Below, piece after piece: positions 1 to 11,649 of a DNA stretch of 64,000 bases (position 1 is its first letter; each line of letters opens with the position of its first letter). The notes under the pieces were generated by a model that was not told the origin of the DNA, did no database searches, and saw only the letters and a program-made list of their open reading frames with translations. The position numbers and the translations under genes are program-made. This DNA is from Apoda limacodes. Lineage: Eukaryota > Arthropoda > Insecta > Lepidoptera > Limacodidae. The DNA lies in contig OX291545.1 of assembly GCA_946406115.1 (NCBI GenBank), forward strand, positions 3,224,001 through 3,288,000. Reading direction: 5' to 3'.

Positions 1-1049
1 GAATTTAAATAGATAATATTTTTGCATTTTTTACAGAGTTGATTTTTAATGTTTAACTTTCATTGGAGTAGACAAAATATACAAATATTATGTAATTTCT
101 TAAATAAATCATTTACATCCGCTGTCTTATCCTATTACACCGTCTCGCGTCGTTAAATACTATTTTCTGCCCGCGACTTCCTTTCATTGAATTTCAGATT
201 AGGACTTACAAAACGCACGCGTTAAAAACTTAGTGACCTACTGAGTAACTTAACTTCCAGTAACTGTATCATGTGTTATGTTATGTATCATGTTGAAACT
301 GTTTATAAAGTCTAAGCTTTTTAAAGAAATGTATCCAAATGCTTCCAATTGTTATTGACGACTGCGGCCAATAACTCAATTAAACTTATTGAATTCTTTG
401 GATTTGTTACTATTTATTACAATCAAACAAATAAGTATCGTGTTCTAAAAAAATTGACTCTGCCCGGAGGCTATATTCGTATAAATTACCGACGATTCGG
501 TATTGTTGGTACATACAAAAAAAATGCCAATTAATTCGACACGTACGGTCGTAACGAATAACGAATACATGTAAATTACTTGTTGTATTTAACTTCAAAA
601 TGTCCATAAATATCGAATGTCAAATATTATCTGTCGGATATTGTAATTGCTAATAATGTAATATGCGACCCGAAGTTTGTTATTTTCCATTAGGCCAGAC
701 AACACTTACGTCTATGTTAATAATATTATAATTATGTGGCCATAAACTATTTGTGTGACCCATGAAGTGGACCTACGTATATTCTTTTAGATTCTGTTAA
801 TTAGGTAGTTAATTAATATAAACTATGGGTTGTATAACATCGTGTAGAAAATGTATTGAATCTAATTTGTAAAATATGTTTCGATTGATATCACAGGTAT
901 ACCTACCTACTGTAACTACATATTTAGATTGCTATCACAGGAATACCTTCCTACTGAGATACATGTTTGGATTTCTATCCTATCACAGTTAGGGTCACCA
1001 GATGACCGAAATTTTCCTTAGAAAATATGAAATTGTCAGAATACAAAAA
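1..1049. other. AT-rich non-coding DNA, nothing recognised
   Basis: Both strands are densely interrupted by stops. The two short open frames at 349-607 overlap on opposite strands and show no motif or splice context. I see no repeat, RNA gene or promoter that I can defend. Confidence 0.6.
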
Positions 1050-2515
1050 ACAGTACTATCTGAAATGGATTATGGTAAGGGGTATTTTCTATAAAAAGTA
1101 TTTTTTATAATAAAATAAAATGATACTGCATCATTTAGATAGGTACTATAGATTTACAATTATCTCCACCGAGATCCGCGCCTGGCTCATTACGTTATAT
1201 TTGCCAATGAGAGCCCACTTTTAACTGGAGGTCCGCATTTAGATTTGAGATAGGTACCTAGCCTACATACATTACCTATTAAAAACTTAGTCCTAGGTTA
1301 GCCTTCACACAACTAAGTGTACCTACTGTAAGATGCCATGTCGCACAACGCACAACTGAAAGTCGTCAGAGTTCGTGCAGTAACCAATAGAACGTTCTTA
1401 GTTATAGTGGAATGTTAATCTAATAGTACAATGGTCTCAGTAATACTACCGCAGTTACATAGAGTAGAATTAGGTCATATACTGATTACGGTTAATATAA
1501 GAATGACAATGCTGGCCTACGACCTTGTCTCAATTTTCCCAATTCGTGTTAGTCGAGTGCTCGTGTCCTATAAGAGGACATTATAAAAAATTATCACTTA
1601 ATTATACGCTAAACCTCTTGCAGATCCAGACACCAGACGTATTTTTTGAATAGGAACCGAAATACAAAGTCATTTTTTTGCTTTCTTTACCAGATATCAA
1701 ATTGTCCCTTAGCGTCCCTGTATGACGAAAAAATAATAGCTGCGATGTCATAACGACCCCGTATCCGTAAATACAAAAAAAAATCTACCTGTAAATTCTA
1801 ACATCTCCCATAATAACACTACATTGAACATTACAATTTAAACCGTACGCATTAGAAAACAAACGTTATATTTAGGTCAGAACTGTTCGGATTCATACCC
1901 GTTGAATTATTCGCTATTTATAAATATTCATATTCAAACGTGATTGTGGTCTTTATAGAAAGAGAGTAGAGAATAAAATCGTGCGATAAGAATTTTAATA
2001 TATTTTTTACGAGCAGAGTTTCACAGGTATGTTCTAATAGTTTTGACGCAAGATTGTAATACAATATTGTGCACACGACCGAATACAAAAAGCAATCCGT
2101 AAAGTTTTTATTTAAAAGTTTTTCGATAGTGGCCAATGTTTTAATTCTCTAAATACCGTAGACAAAAACCTTTTTTTTTAAACGAAAAATACTGGCTGGT
2201 ATCATGGCTGAGTTAAAAAAACTTAAATGCATTGCTCGCATTGAACCCATCGTATCTGACTTTCGTACAAAAAATATGATTAATGAAGGTACGAATTAAA
2301 TCACGCGCAGGTACCTGACTCGGATAAAGTGGCAATTTTTTAACCATTGTCCCTCTGTCGCAGCATTGTGTGCACTGCACCATTTTGGACCATACACTTT
2401 GATAATTATAAATCTATAGTACCTATCTAAGTGATGCAATTTCATTATATTTTATTAAAAAAAAAACTTTTTATAGAAAATACCTCTTACTGTATTCCAT
2501 TTCACATAGTACTGT
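1050..2515. repeat. Inverted-repeat pair with ~115-bp arms, possible foldback or TIR element
   Basis: Positions 1050-1164 match the reverse complement of 2401-2515 over their whole length, with scattered mismatches and small length changes in the A/T runs. Both arms begin ACAGTACTAT and both contain GGTATTTTCTATAAAAAGT and TAGATAGGTACTATAGATTT. The similarity stops abruptly at the inner ends, leaving about 1.24 kb of unrelated AT-rich DNA. The pair could be long terminal inverted repeats of one non-autonomous DNA transposon, or two copies of one short repeat in opposite orientation. I found no clear target-site duplication and no coding capacity inside. Confidence 0.6.
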
Positions 2516-2571
2516 GTGTAGCATTTTGTAATTTTTTTTTTAAATAGAGTATTATTTCATTATTTGAATCA

Positions 2572-2621
2572 TCTCTACTAATATTTATAAATGCGAAAGT
2601 AACTCTGTCTGTCTGTCTTGT
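2572..2621 (+). mobile_element. Helitron-like 5' end fragment
   Basis: The stretch starts TCTCTACTAATATTTATAAA and runs into GCGAAAGTAACTCTGTCTGT, the usual 5' beginning of a dispersed lepidopteran non-autonomous repeat that opens with TC and closes with CTAGT. An A precedes the TC, as at a Helitron insertion site. Similarity fades after the CTGT microsatellite, so only the 5' end seems to remain. Confidence 0.5.
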
Positions 2622-3780
2622 CAATAGATTCAAATATGATTTCATAGACACTTTGCCTGTATTTTATCTACCTTATCCAGAGAAGCTTTATTACAGGGTC
2701 CCAAAAGGAAGGGTCCATAATCTAGGGGGCTTCAGACGATATTGTCGCCGTTTGTTATAGTTCAATGACTTTTTTATAAGGCTATTTGTCGAGAATGACC
2801 CTATAATACATTTAGCAATAAAAATTAGTCCGACTAGTCAACTAGTCCAAAAATTCACAAACAAATCACAGTTCATTGTTTTTTATTTATTCATTGGCCT
2901 GGGACACAAACTCCGTGAGTCGAGATCACAGTTTATAATATGATCTCTGATTGCCATTTTATGTATTAATAAATATTGATTGTATCAACTGAACTCTAAA
3001 AACAGCGATATCTTGCTGTAAAGTAAACTTTGAGATGTTTTATTACCTGCCTAATCTACATACGGGTATTTTATAGCTGTTTTATTTTAAACATTACTAA
3101 TATCATAAAATATTAATTTGCTATTATATATTTAATAAGATGATTCGATTTTGAGTAGTCAGTGTTGCCAGCCCCAACAAACATTAAACAAATTAATTAA
3201 TGCAACTATTTGTGTAGATATTCATAGTACAAAAAAAATGGCATAGCTCTCTACATACTTGCGTAACTTCTTTGTTAGTTACCTATCTATTGGTACAACA
3301 CTAGTAATGTCGCATGTAGGTGTATTTACATATATATGTATTTCTAATATGACAATCTCGGCAATACTCTTTTATGCCGCGAGTCGTAAAATAGAGAATT
3401 ATTGTCGAGATCAAAAGTTCACTAAACTCTTGGTAAGTAGGAACATTTTTAGACGCAACCAAACTTGTTTCTTTTTAATTGGAAAGCTGTGAACTCGTAG
3501 CCTGTATAAGAATAGGTATAACATCAGTATATCACCAACATAATTATAGTATTCTGAGGAAATACATAATTTGTAAAAAGTGTGGTGTACGTCATATTAA
3601 TTATACCACTAATACTTATGCAGTTTTTACTTTTTGTTTAAAATTTGAACTAAGTATATGTGACCCTTCATGGTCACAATGTTATGCTTAAGTAAAGTAC
3701 TTATTCATCTATTTAATTCGTGTCATTGTTATCGTAACACATTGAACATATCTCTGACCTAACCAGATCGAAAAATTGTT
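2622..3780. other. AT-rich non-coding DNA
   Basis: Plus-strand open frames at 3259-3492 and 3479-3691 overlap each other and have AT-driven composition with no motif. I regard them as chance. Nothing else was recognised. Confidence 0.55.
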
Positions 3781-3850
3781 AAGAGTGTGTTGCATCTCCA
3801 AGTTAAGAGTGTGTTGCATCTCCAAGTTAAGAGTGTGTTGCATCTCCAAG
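3781..3850 (+). repeat. 24-bp minisatellite, ~3 copies
   Basis: The unit AAGAGTGTGTTGCATCTCCA plus AGTT is repeated three times without a mismatch until the last unit breaks off after CTCCAAG. Because 24 is divisible by three, the array stays open and yields an RVCCISKL peptide repeat, which I treat as a by-product. Confidence 0.9.
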
Positions 3851-4007
3851 AGAATATATGTAAGTACTCGTCTATTGGTTATTACTAAACTTAGTTATAC
3901 GTCTCGAAAATATAATTTTATATTATTTTATCATAAACTTAATTCAGTGTCAAACAGTTTATTAGTATATTAGACAGATTAAGAAGTTTCGCTACATACT
4001 GTTGACC

Positions 4008-4045
4008 TGTACTGCTGTACTGCTGTACTGCTTTACTGCTGTACT
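4008..4045 (+). repeat. 8-bp TACTGCTG-type tandem repeat
   Basis: About four to five copies of an 8-bp TGTACTGC unit, with one variant (TTTACTGC) near the end. Confidence 0.8.
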
Positions 4046-4083
4046 ATTCCAGCGTCCGCAGAGGGTGGTTCTTGAGAGTACAA

Positions 4084-4125
4084 GGTGACGGGGTGACATG
4101 ACGGGGTGATGACGGGGTGACGGGG
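4084..4125 (+). repeat. GACGGGGT short tandem repeat
   Basis: Four GACGGGG blocks separated by TGACAT or TGAT spacers. It lies at the left edge of a GC-rich patch (about 4060-4240) that contrasts with the AT-rich surroundings. Confidence 0.75.
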
Positions 4126-5013
4126 CGTCGATTCGCTCCGGGTCGCGACGATAAATCACGTCGACTTTTTGTCGCTAGCAGTCGGACGTGAGAAGACGGC
4201 CGACTCTGAGATCGCATGCACTCTGCACGTGTGCGCTAGACACGTGAAATGTCCACATGACATCGCAATTTTTTATGTACATATTATTGCAACTATTGTG
4301 ATGGGTTGGACATATCTATAATGAGATTTTATTAATTGTAGGCTTCGAGTTAATATTAATGATTGTAGATATTAAATATTTTATTAAGTAGGTATATAAT
4401 TTTATCAGCAAAAACACTGTCAAGAACCTTCGTAATCATACCGCTACATGGTGGTAACCATTTTTTATTTTTGGTCAGTTACGTATACTAATACACACCG
4501 TATCTGATCCATTGCCGGTTGACTAAGTACAAGTTAATAAAAATTTACTTGTTCTGAGACGATAATGTTGTACATTGCTGAGTAACATCGTCAGCAAACA
4601 CATTTATTATTCTTATGCATTAAAGACGTAAGAATAATAACTTTATTATTGTTATGTTTATAAACGTTAAGCAAACGAGTAATTTGGAATTGGAATTTCA
4701 TATTAATATCTAGAACTAGAAGATGTTAAGTGACTTGAATAAGGGGCTTGTTTAAAAGTTTCATTCATTATAGTTTCAGTATGTCCGTCTGGCAGTCAAT
4801 ATGAATAAAGAGTAGGAAGTAGCTATCTATATGACTATAACGCTTTGGACTAATCCTGAATCCACGGGTCTTCTAAATGAAAAGCTAAAGGACTTTGTAT
4901 TTAATTCTTTTGCATAGAAAGTTTCTAATTTTAATCTTTTAGTCACTCTATATATGTTCGTTTTATGATTTTAAAATTAGACAAAAAACAATCTAAATCA
5001 ATAGATAATTAAA
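4126..5013. other. GC-rich patch then AT-rich non-coding DNA
   Basis: 4126-4240 is GC-rich and contains CGGACGTG at 4183-4190, a word resembling the arthropod downstream promoter element. No open frame or splice context follows convincingly. The remainder to 5013 is AT-rich with nothing recognised. Confidence 0.4.
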
Positions 5014-5297
5014 AATATAGAATGTCCCTAGGTGCCTAAGTTTAAATATAGTATGTATCGCTATATCCCTAACTATGAGTATAGAATGTACCTAGGTGCC
5101 TAACTATGAGAATAGAATGTACCTAGGTGCCTAACAATAAATTTAGAATGAACCTAGGTGCCTAACTATTAGTATAGAATGTACATAGGTGCCTAACTAT
5201 GAGAATAGAATGTACCTAGGTGCCTAACTATAAATTTAGAATGAACCTAGGTGCCTAAATATATATTTAAAATGTACCTAGGTGCCTAATTATAAAT
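5014..5297 (+). repeat. 31-bp minisatellite with a higher-order pattern
   Basis: About nine units, each carrying the core GTACCTAGGTGCCTAA; the core contains the palindrome CCTAGG. Full units are 31 bp. Variant linkers recur in order: a GAGTATAGAATGTAC-type unit, then GAGAATAGAATGTAC, then AATTTAGAATGAAC, and the triplet then repeats. This suggests expansion of a 93-bp trimer as well as single units. The second unit (near 5041-5080) is degenerate. Confidence 0.9.
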
Positions 5298-6239
5298 TTT
5301 CTCCAACTTTTAAAGAACATTACAACAGCTAAGTTTTAGATATTTTACATTAAAAGCTCTCATATCTTTATATCCATTTAGTTTAAAACAAAATAAACCA
5401 CAATGTGTGTGAAATTTTGTTTAAGGAATAGCAATTGCGACGATTCAAAACTGTCTTCTTTAAAAAATGTTTAAAATTAAATGTGTAATAATATTTACAC
5501 AGTTTCGTGGGTGGTTCCTACAGATGTAAATTTTTCTACTAAACTATGTCGAACCGACGGTATAAGAACATTTAAATAATATTAATAGTTCAAAATGTGT
5601 AAAATTCACGTTGCGGTGCAAGTGCGCGGGTTGTTTGTTTAGGATCTTGCGTGGTGGGCGCGGGTCGACACGCCGCGTGTTTGCTCCAATTATATCCTAT
5701 GTCGTTACTCAATATTATTTTATTGCCGTGTTGTTACGATGCTAACAAATTGTTTAAGCGAAATCGGTATAATTTAAAACTTATCTTAAGCTTTCGGCTC
5801 CGTCTCAAAGGGACGAAACTAAACACTATTTAAAGTGTGACTTTGCAGAACCGCAAACGTTTAAAAAAAATGTAGTTTGCGTCTTTTTTATTTATTTTAC
5901 AAAAGCTGTAGTCAAAGTGAACGAATGTTATTATAGTCCAGTTAATCTACGAAACAACTTCTCTAAAGAGGCAGTACTATGTCACAGAAAAGTTAAGTAA
6001 AACAAGATATGTAACTGAGCGTGCATGAGTAGTGCAGCTACATCTCAAATCACTGAGATTTTCATTGAATTACAAAAAAATAAAGTTATACTTTACTATC
6101 CATAATTCTTATCAAAAAAGGTTGTTTTTCAGGCTTTAAAAGCACTATCACGGCGAGGCTGTAGCAAAGTTGTAAAACTAGCACCTGGAACTTTAAAGAT
6201 TTCTTTGCCAAAAGTTTAAAAAAAAACAGTGGAACGGTT
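5298..6239. other. Non-coding DNA, nothing recognised
   Basis: Contains a small GC-richer patch around 5605-5690 and an open frame at 5651-5833 without recognisable domains. No repeats or RNA genes are evident. Confidence 0.5.
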
Positions 6240-6890
6240 AGTTTAAGATTTTATTCTATCGAACGAAAGCTCATTTATCGTATTTACACGTTTTGAATCC
6301 AAAAAGGAGGAGGTTCTCAATTCGTATGTTTTTATATTTTTTTTATGTATGTTTGGGCGTAACTCTGTCATATATAGACAGATTTTCAAAATCCGTTTTT
6401 CAATCAAAAGGGTATACTTCCAAGGTGGTCCCAAATTAATGTACCTAGTAAATTTAAAACTTAAATTTTTGGTTAAAAAATTAAAATTGGTGTTAATTTG
6501 GAACTGGTGAAACGCCTTTTATGTTGATGATTGTATAACATTTTTTTACGAGTATCGATGTTTTTAGTGTCAGAGAAAAAAAAGCAATTCGTCACTCAAT
6601 AGTAAAAATTAAAAACTTTTTAACAAAAAAAAACAACCGAAAAAAACCAAAAAGATGCACTAAAAAGGTAAAAATATTACCTACTTATTTCCAAAAATCT
6701 GACCAAAATTACAGTTTGAAGTTGGTGTCTATGTACTCGTACATATTTAAAGTTTATAACACACTTCGCTGGCATGACACCAACTTCAAACTGTAATTCA
6801 GATCAGATTTTTGGAAATAAGTAATTATTTTTACCTTTTGAGCGCATTTTTTTGAAGCTGGTTTTTTTTAAAAAAGTTTTTTAGGATCTG
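6240..6890. repeat. Dispersed lepidopteran-type repeat containing a foldback inverted repeat
   Basis: The left part includes AAAGGAGGAGGTTCTCAATT and AAAGGGTATACTTCCAAG..GGTCCC, words I associate with a very common moth and butterfly dispersed repeat. The right part holds an inverted repeat: 6663-6729 pairs with 6776-6839 at roughly 85-90% identity around a 46-bp loop, both arms carrying TTACAGTTTGAAGTTGGTGT. Weaker complementarity continues outward through A/T-rich DNA to about 6610 and 6885. No coding potential. Whether this is one element or two adjoining ones is unclear. Confidence 0.6.
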
Positions 6891-7245
6891 AACCATATCC
6901 CGAATAAACAGACACAAAATTAAGGTCGGATCTGCTCAGCGGATCCGAAGAAAAATTTGCAAAAAAATTTGATGTAGGTAGTTTAGCCTCTCAATTGATA
7001 GTTCGAGAAAAATATGAAAGTTAAGTTCGCTATAAATTCCGGAAAACCGAAATGCTATGTCCTTCTTAGATTTCTATTTTTCTACAAGATTTTTTTTAAC
7101 TATTAACTAACGGCACTATTGTATAAGATATTCGTATAGGTTTTAATGGTTTTTTACAATAGATAAATAACTTAGCTTAGCTTTTGAGTTGTATTTTAAA
7201 ATTATCTAGACTAAAGAATTAGCTACAGAAAATACATTTTATTAC

Positions 7246-7480
7246 CTAACAGTCACAAATAAATAAATATTTTTGGACATTACACACATCGCCGTCTAGC
7301 CCCAAAGTAAGCAAAGCTTGTGTTATGGGTACCAGACAACGGATATAAATACATATATATAACTTTTTTTTTGTAAATACATACATATTATACATAAGTA
7401 CACCCAGACTCAAGACAAACACAAATGTGTGTTCAGTGCGCGAATCGAACGTCACACTACCAACTAGGCTGCGAGGGAGT
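7246..7480 (-). repeat. Dispersed SINE/LINE-like repeat (GCCCCAAAGTAAGC core)
   Basis: The sequence carries, in order, a TTTTTGGACATTACACACAT segment, the AGCCCCAAAGTAAGCAAAGC core, TTGTGTTATGGGTACCAGA, an AT-rich ATACATACAT stretch, ACACCCAGACTCAAGACAAA, and GCGCGAATCGAAC. This order matches a common dispersed repeat of lepidopteran genomes as I remember it. The 69-residue frame on the minus strand is not a real gene. Orientation of the parent element is uncertain. Confidence 0.6.
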
Positions 7481-8825
7481 CAAATAATAGTACAAAAAAT
7501 CCAAAAGTGCACGCCTCATAGCGGTCATTCACATTTAAAAAGAAAAACTCAAGTTTTTTAAAATAAAATAACAAATAAGGTGAGGAAAAAATATACTATA
7601 AAATAAAAATAAAAAATATATATATAGATATACAGTATACAGTGGTAAATTAGTTTTTTATAAATTATAATTAAACGACAGTACTTAGAACGCTAATATT
7701 AACTAGGAATCAGCACAGTGTTTTGCTTTATATATTAAAAACAAAAGTATTCCGGTAAGATGAATTTTTCGACCAATTTCTCTGCCACATACATGGTCAC
7801 ATAAACACAGACTCACGGACGTCCAAGAATGATTAGTTTTAATGTTATTATTTATTATATTAAACAAATTAATTGTTTATAAAATGTACCATATGTGCTA
7901 GACAGATTATTTAACTTCATATTAGTGCACTCATATTATCCTGTAAGTGTTATATTAAAAAAAAAACGTCATTTAAGTTTCGAAAGACTGGGTTTTTTGA
8001 CATGTCGAGAGTAGAGCACTACCTCACCGCTCCGCTTATGAGGCGTGCAATAGTTCAAATAATAGTAGTAACGTCTCAGTCTAGTCTGTCTAGATAGTCA
8101 AGCTGAGCCTAGTTATCGTAATCGTTATATTCTCGCATTTTTTTGGACAGTCAGTCAAAGTTACAATATAAAATTTCAAATATTTTTTTAAAAAAAAGAT
8201 AGTTTTGAATCGTCACAATTGCTATTACACACATTCTGGTTGGTTTTATTTTAAACTTAATAGTAATAAAAAAATGAGTGATTCCAGCAGCTTTCATAAC
8301 TTATAACTATTGTTTCATTGATGAAAGAAAGTCTCTTCAGAAACTAATTATTACGTAGGCAAAGCGACAAATATGCGGGAGAAATCTATTTTCTTTTTTT
8401 TCTTCATCTACCCAGACCATGGTAAAAACTACATCAGTGTGTCTTTTTAAGAGAATACGATTCACGTCGCCCCGCAGCGTGCTTGAAACAAACGAATTTT
8501 CCACTTAATTTTAAAACTTACTAATCAAACATCACGAAATTTTGAAGACATGGTCCAAGAATAAATACCTAGGTCTGCAGTGTATATTAGTAAAAACATT
8601 TTTAGGATTGAAGAAAACCATAGACATAGATATTCTTCTTGAGATCGTGTCTACAAAATATCACGAGGGTTGATAAGTAAATGTCAAAATAAGTCGAACA
8701 TTCGTTTGTATGAAGCCCTCTGCGAGACTCCGCGAATCGTATTCTCTTAAGACCAGTTTTATCAGAACTTATTGATAAGTACAACCACTTCAATGTTTAG
8801 ATATCGACAGAACCGTTTATAGAAT
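7481..8825. other. AT-rich non-coding DNA
   Basis: Nothing recognised. Long A and T homopolymers and a short ATATATATAGATATAC stretch near 7617 occur, but there is no ordered array. Confidence 0.55.
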
Positions 8826-9235
8826 CACTAAACACAGGCCTCTCCATAGCTCGCTGACCGACTTTTAATTTCTGACTCAGGCCTATTGTCAGTGTCCAAG
8901 TTTCAGCGCCGTAGGTCATGACAGGCAAGACGTATTGATTGAAGACCTCTCACATCATAAACTGATCTATGGGCATATATGTCTATGGATATATGGATAT
9001 GGATATAACGTAAAGACCGAACCGTTCTGTCTGCTTCTTTATTGAATTAGTTTCTATAGAACCTAGTGTAGGTTGTCGTTAACATGACATTAGTAATGTT
9101 TACGTTCATCTTGAGACCTACTCATCTGAAAGAACGGTTGAGAACAGCTTTATTTCTTCTCGACTTTGCAGATATTCAACACTCACAACGATTTCGTCTG
9201 CAAATCGGACGTGGAAGATTAACTAACAATTTTGC
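8826..9235 (-). pseudogene. Decayed RTE-type LINE fragment (end of RT and C-terminal domain)
   Basis: On the minus strand, near 8925-8850, the frame encodes LPVMTYGAETWTL followed by KLKVGQRAMER. This is the conserved segment just downstream of the reverse-transcriptase fingers and palm in RTE elements, and it also occurs in the fragment at 55.1-55.4 kb. Upstream (9100-9230), frameshifted remnants correspond to the RT tail with a VGLKMN word. Stops and frameshifts separate the parts, so this is a fossil. Neither a 5' end nor a complete 3' end was found. Confidence 0.7.
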
Positions 9236-9517
9236 CACTTTGTGGCAGTGACAGTTTTCACATTGTTAACATCTATATAGCAGTAACTGCGTGTTTTAAA
9301 AACGGCATCGCACTTACTCTCCTTAATAGACAGCCAAGTCAAGTATCTAGTAGAAGCATAATGTAAAAGAACACTTAAAACTTGTATTTAAAACAAATCA
9401 AACAAACAAACAAACAACGGTTAAAAATCTCTTTAAAAAAAGGTTTTGTTTACGAATACAAGCTTTTAAAACAGTCAGTTTCTTACAATCTCGTAGCAAT
9501 GTCTACGCGATTGGACC

Positions 9518-9801
9518 CTCTGCCACACTATGCTCCTCGCGCTGTTCATCGCTCAGCACCTCGCGCTGCCACTCTGTTACTCTCTCTGCCCACACACTGC
9601 TCTACTCGCGCAATTAATCGCGTCATTCCGCAATATAGCCCTGTCACACACTCTTCGAGTGGCATGGGAAGTAGCGAGGAAACTCGTCATGCTCCTCGTC
9701 ATGCCTGCCGCTCCCTGTGTTGTGGGTTTTTTGGCGCGAGTCAAAGGACCTAGTACCTACCTAGACCTAGGACCTAGCGCGAGGAGCAGTGTGTGGCAGG
9801 G
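9518..9801. repeat. GC-rich inverted-repeat element (~284 bp)
   Basis: Positions 9518-9543 pair with 9776-9801 as inverted repeats, 23 of 26 positions by eye; both arms include CTCCTCGCGCT next to a CTGCCACAC-like end. Internal direct echoes of CTCGCGC and CTGCCACAC recur. Two overlapping open frames (123 and 99 residues) cover the block in different phases, which argues for composition rather than coding. It is most simply a MITE-like insertion. No target duplication was confirmed. Confidence 0.5.
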
Positions 9802-11108
9802 GGGTACCTCTCGATTGCTCTGTCTATAACACCTCGATGGCCGTCTGAATAAAATTATTGTTTACTAACTTGGCTGGAACACTACCGTGGCTCCAAATAT
9901 TCTCATCCAAATCAGCTTTGAATAACAAGTATATTATTTGGTTTCTTGTTATCCTAACAACTTAAAATAAGAAGAAAGTAGTCTATTAAGTTTTCGGAAG
10001 TGTTTGATTTTTATCAGCACATTCCTCTCTCGTTCCTACTTCAATACCGGTACCAACAGATACCAACCTATCAGATAGAAACCATTAAATCTGAACTAGA
10101 TCAATATTATCTGCTAATTAAGAAATGATTTTCACTAAGTTCGACTGACTCATCTACAAGGCGTATTTTGGTATTTACGAACACGTTCGGAGGTGGTGAA
10201 AAACTTCGGACCTTAAAATAATACTGTTGTCGAACGTCTTTAAGGAAAATAGCACTGATTTTGCGTGATGACGTGGAAAGGTTCTAATAAATAAATTGGA
10301 CCAAGCACATACTCAAAGGTTTGTACCTGCAAAACGTAAGTACCAAAAAGTATTTTTAGTAAAGTCAATGCTCTTATAATCCATATTCGTATGTCGCAGT
10401 ACAATAAAACTACGTCTGAAAACTTTAATACCGACAGTAGTAAGGGTAGTCGGCTTTTTTAGATTTTTAGAAATCACATCTAAAAAGTTTGAGGGGTACC
10501 TACACATCATTTTCTGATTTGGAAACTAATAACCGTCGAAGTAAGAATATGGTAATCTTGGATGCATTTGGGTATATAATGGCGTGTGCCTCCTAGCTTA
10601 GTTAGATCTCCTCTAATATGCTAACGAATCTATTACTAAATAGTACATAGGATGAAGCGCTTATTTCTTTAAAATTTAATTACAAAAACTATATGGCAGT
10701 ACGCATAAGACATATTTGTGTTATATTGTAGTACAACTAAACTCTCTGTGTTATATCTTTGTTTGTTCCAAAATATTAAAAATATTCAAATATTCATCAT
10801 TATCTCATATCATTAACTAGAAAAAAAAAACTAGTAACAATTTTTGTATCGGTAACTGTGTGAGAATTTAGCAATCGGTCCTAGGTGTAGTGATGAGAGG
10901 TTTCGTGACCAGCTTTTTCTGAAAGTCTCGGTGGCACTAGCTTGGCAACGTCCGCCAACTCACACTGTGTCAGCGCGGTTGAGTATAGCCTAAACCGCTT
11001 TTCTCCAAGAAGTGTCCTTGGCCCTCCAGCGTGGACATAAAATAGCTCAGGCAACATTATCTAAAATATGTTTCGGAGCAGATTTGGTGTGTATTAATTT
11101 CTTATTTA
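9802..11108. other. Non-coding DNA, nothing recognised
   Basis: A GC-richer stretch at 10880-11040 might be old transposon DNA, but I could not match it to a family. The rest is AT-rich with no defended feature. Confidence 0.45.
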
Positions 11109-11649
11109 CTAGCTTCTGCCAGCGGCTTCGCACGCCCTAAATTTGGTTATCGGCGTAGGATTCTACCGTCAACTCCTCAATAGAATAGAAAAAAACAAAC
11201 AATCAAATCTTTCCTCTTTAATGGCATAATACATTCGTGTCTGTGAAACCAAGGAAATACAAATACATTATTGCAACCCAATCGGTCAAGCCGTAGTTGA
11301 CATTCCGACAGCAGCTCCACCTACCGGGTCCAATTGTATTTTTGAATCATCCAGGAAACCATCGAATACCCATATAAAATTTCAACCCAATCGGTTCAGG
11401 CGTTTGATTAGAAGTGATGTGAAAAAGATAAGTACGGAAGGATAATTCTTACTAATCCGTTGTCCTATTTTCCGTTTTCCCGTAGGAATGAAGCATTTCC
11501 CCGCGGTGAAAAATAGCCTATGTTCATCAGGGATGTCGGCTTCTAATGGAAAAAGAATTTTTTAAATCGGTCCAGTAGTTTCGGAGCCTATTCAGTACAA
11601 ACAAACAAACAAACAATCAAACATTTCCGCTTTATAATATTAGTGTAGA
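11109..11649 (-). mobile_element. Non-autonomous Helitron-like element
   Basis: Read on the minus strand, the element begins TCTACACTAATATTATAAAG at 11649 and ends GCTAG at 11109. The base before the TC is A and the base after CTAG is T, matching the Helitron rule of insertion between A and T with 5'-TC and CTRR-3'. The interior contains words typical of this repeat class (CCGATTG..TTCAACC, TAGCCTATGTTCATCAGG). It has no coding capacity. At 541 bp it is longer than the related 433-bp copy at 15308-15740. Confidence 0.65.

Noticed and set aside
3259..3691. Two plus-strand frames of 77 and 70 residues
   Set aside because: AT-rich chance frames that overlap each other, with no motif or splice context.
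5014..5297. CRISPR-like array
   Set aside because: Units are contiguous with no unique spacers, and the DNA is eukaryotic; it is a minisatellite.
9382..9829. Overlapping frames of 123 and 99 residues on the plus strand
   Set aside because: They occupy different phases of the same GC-rich inverted-repeat block and show no domain or splice context; composition explains both.
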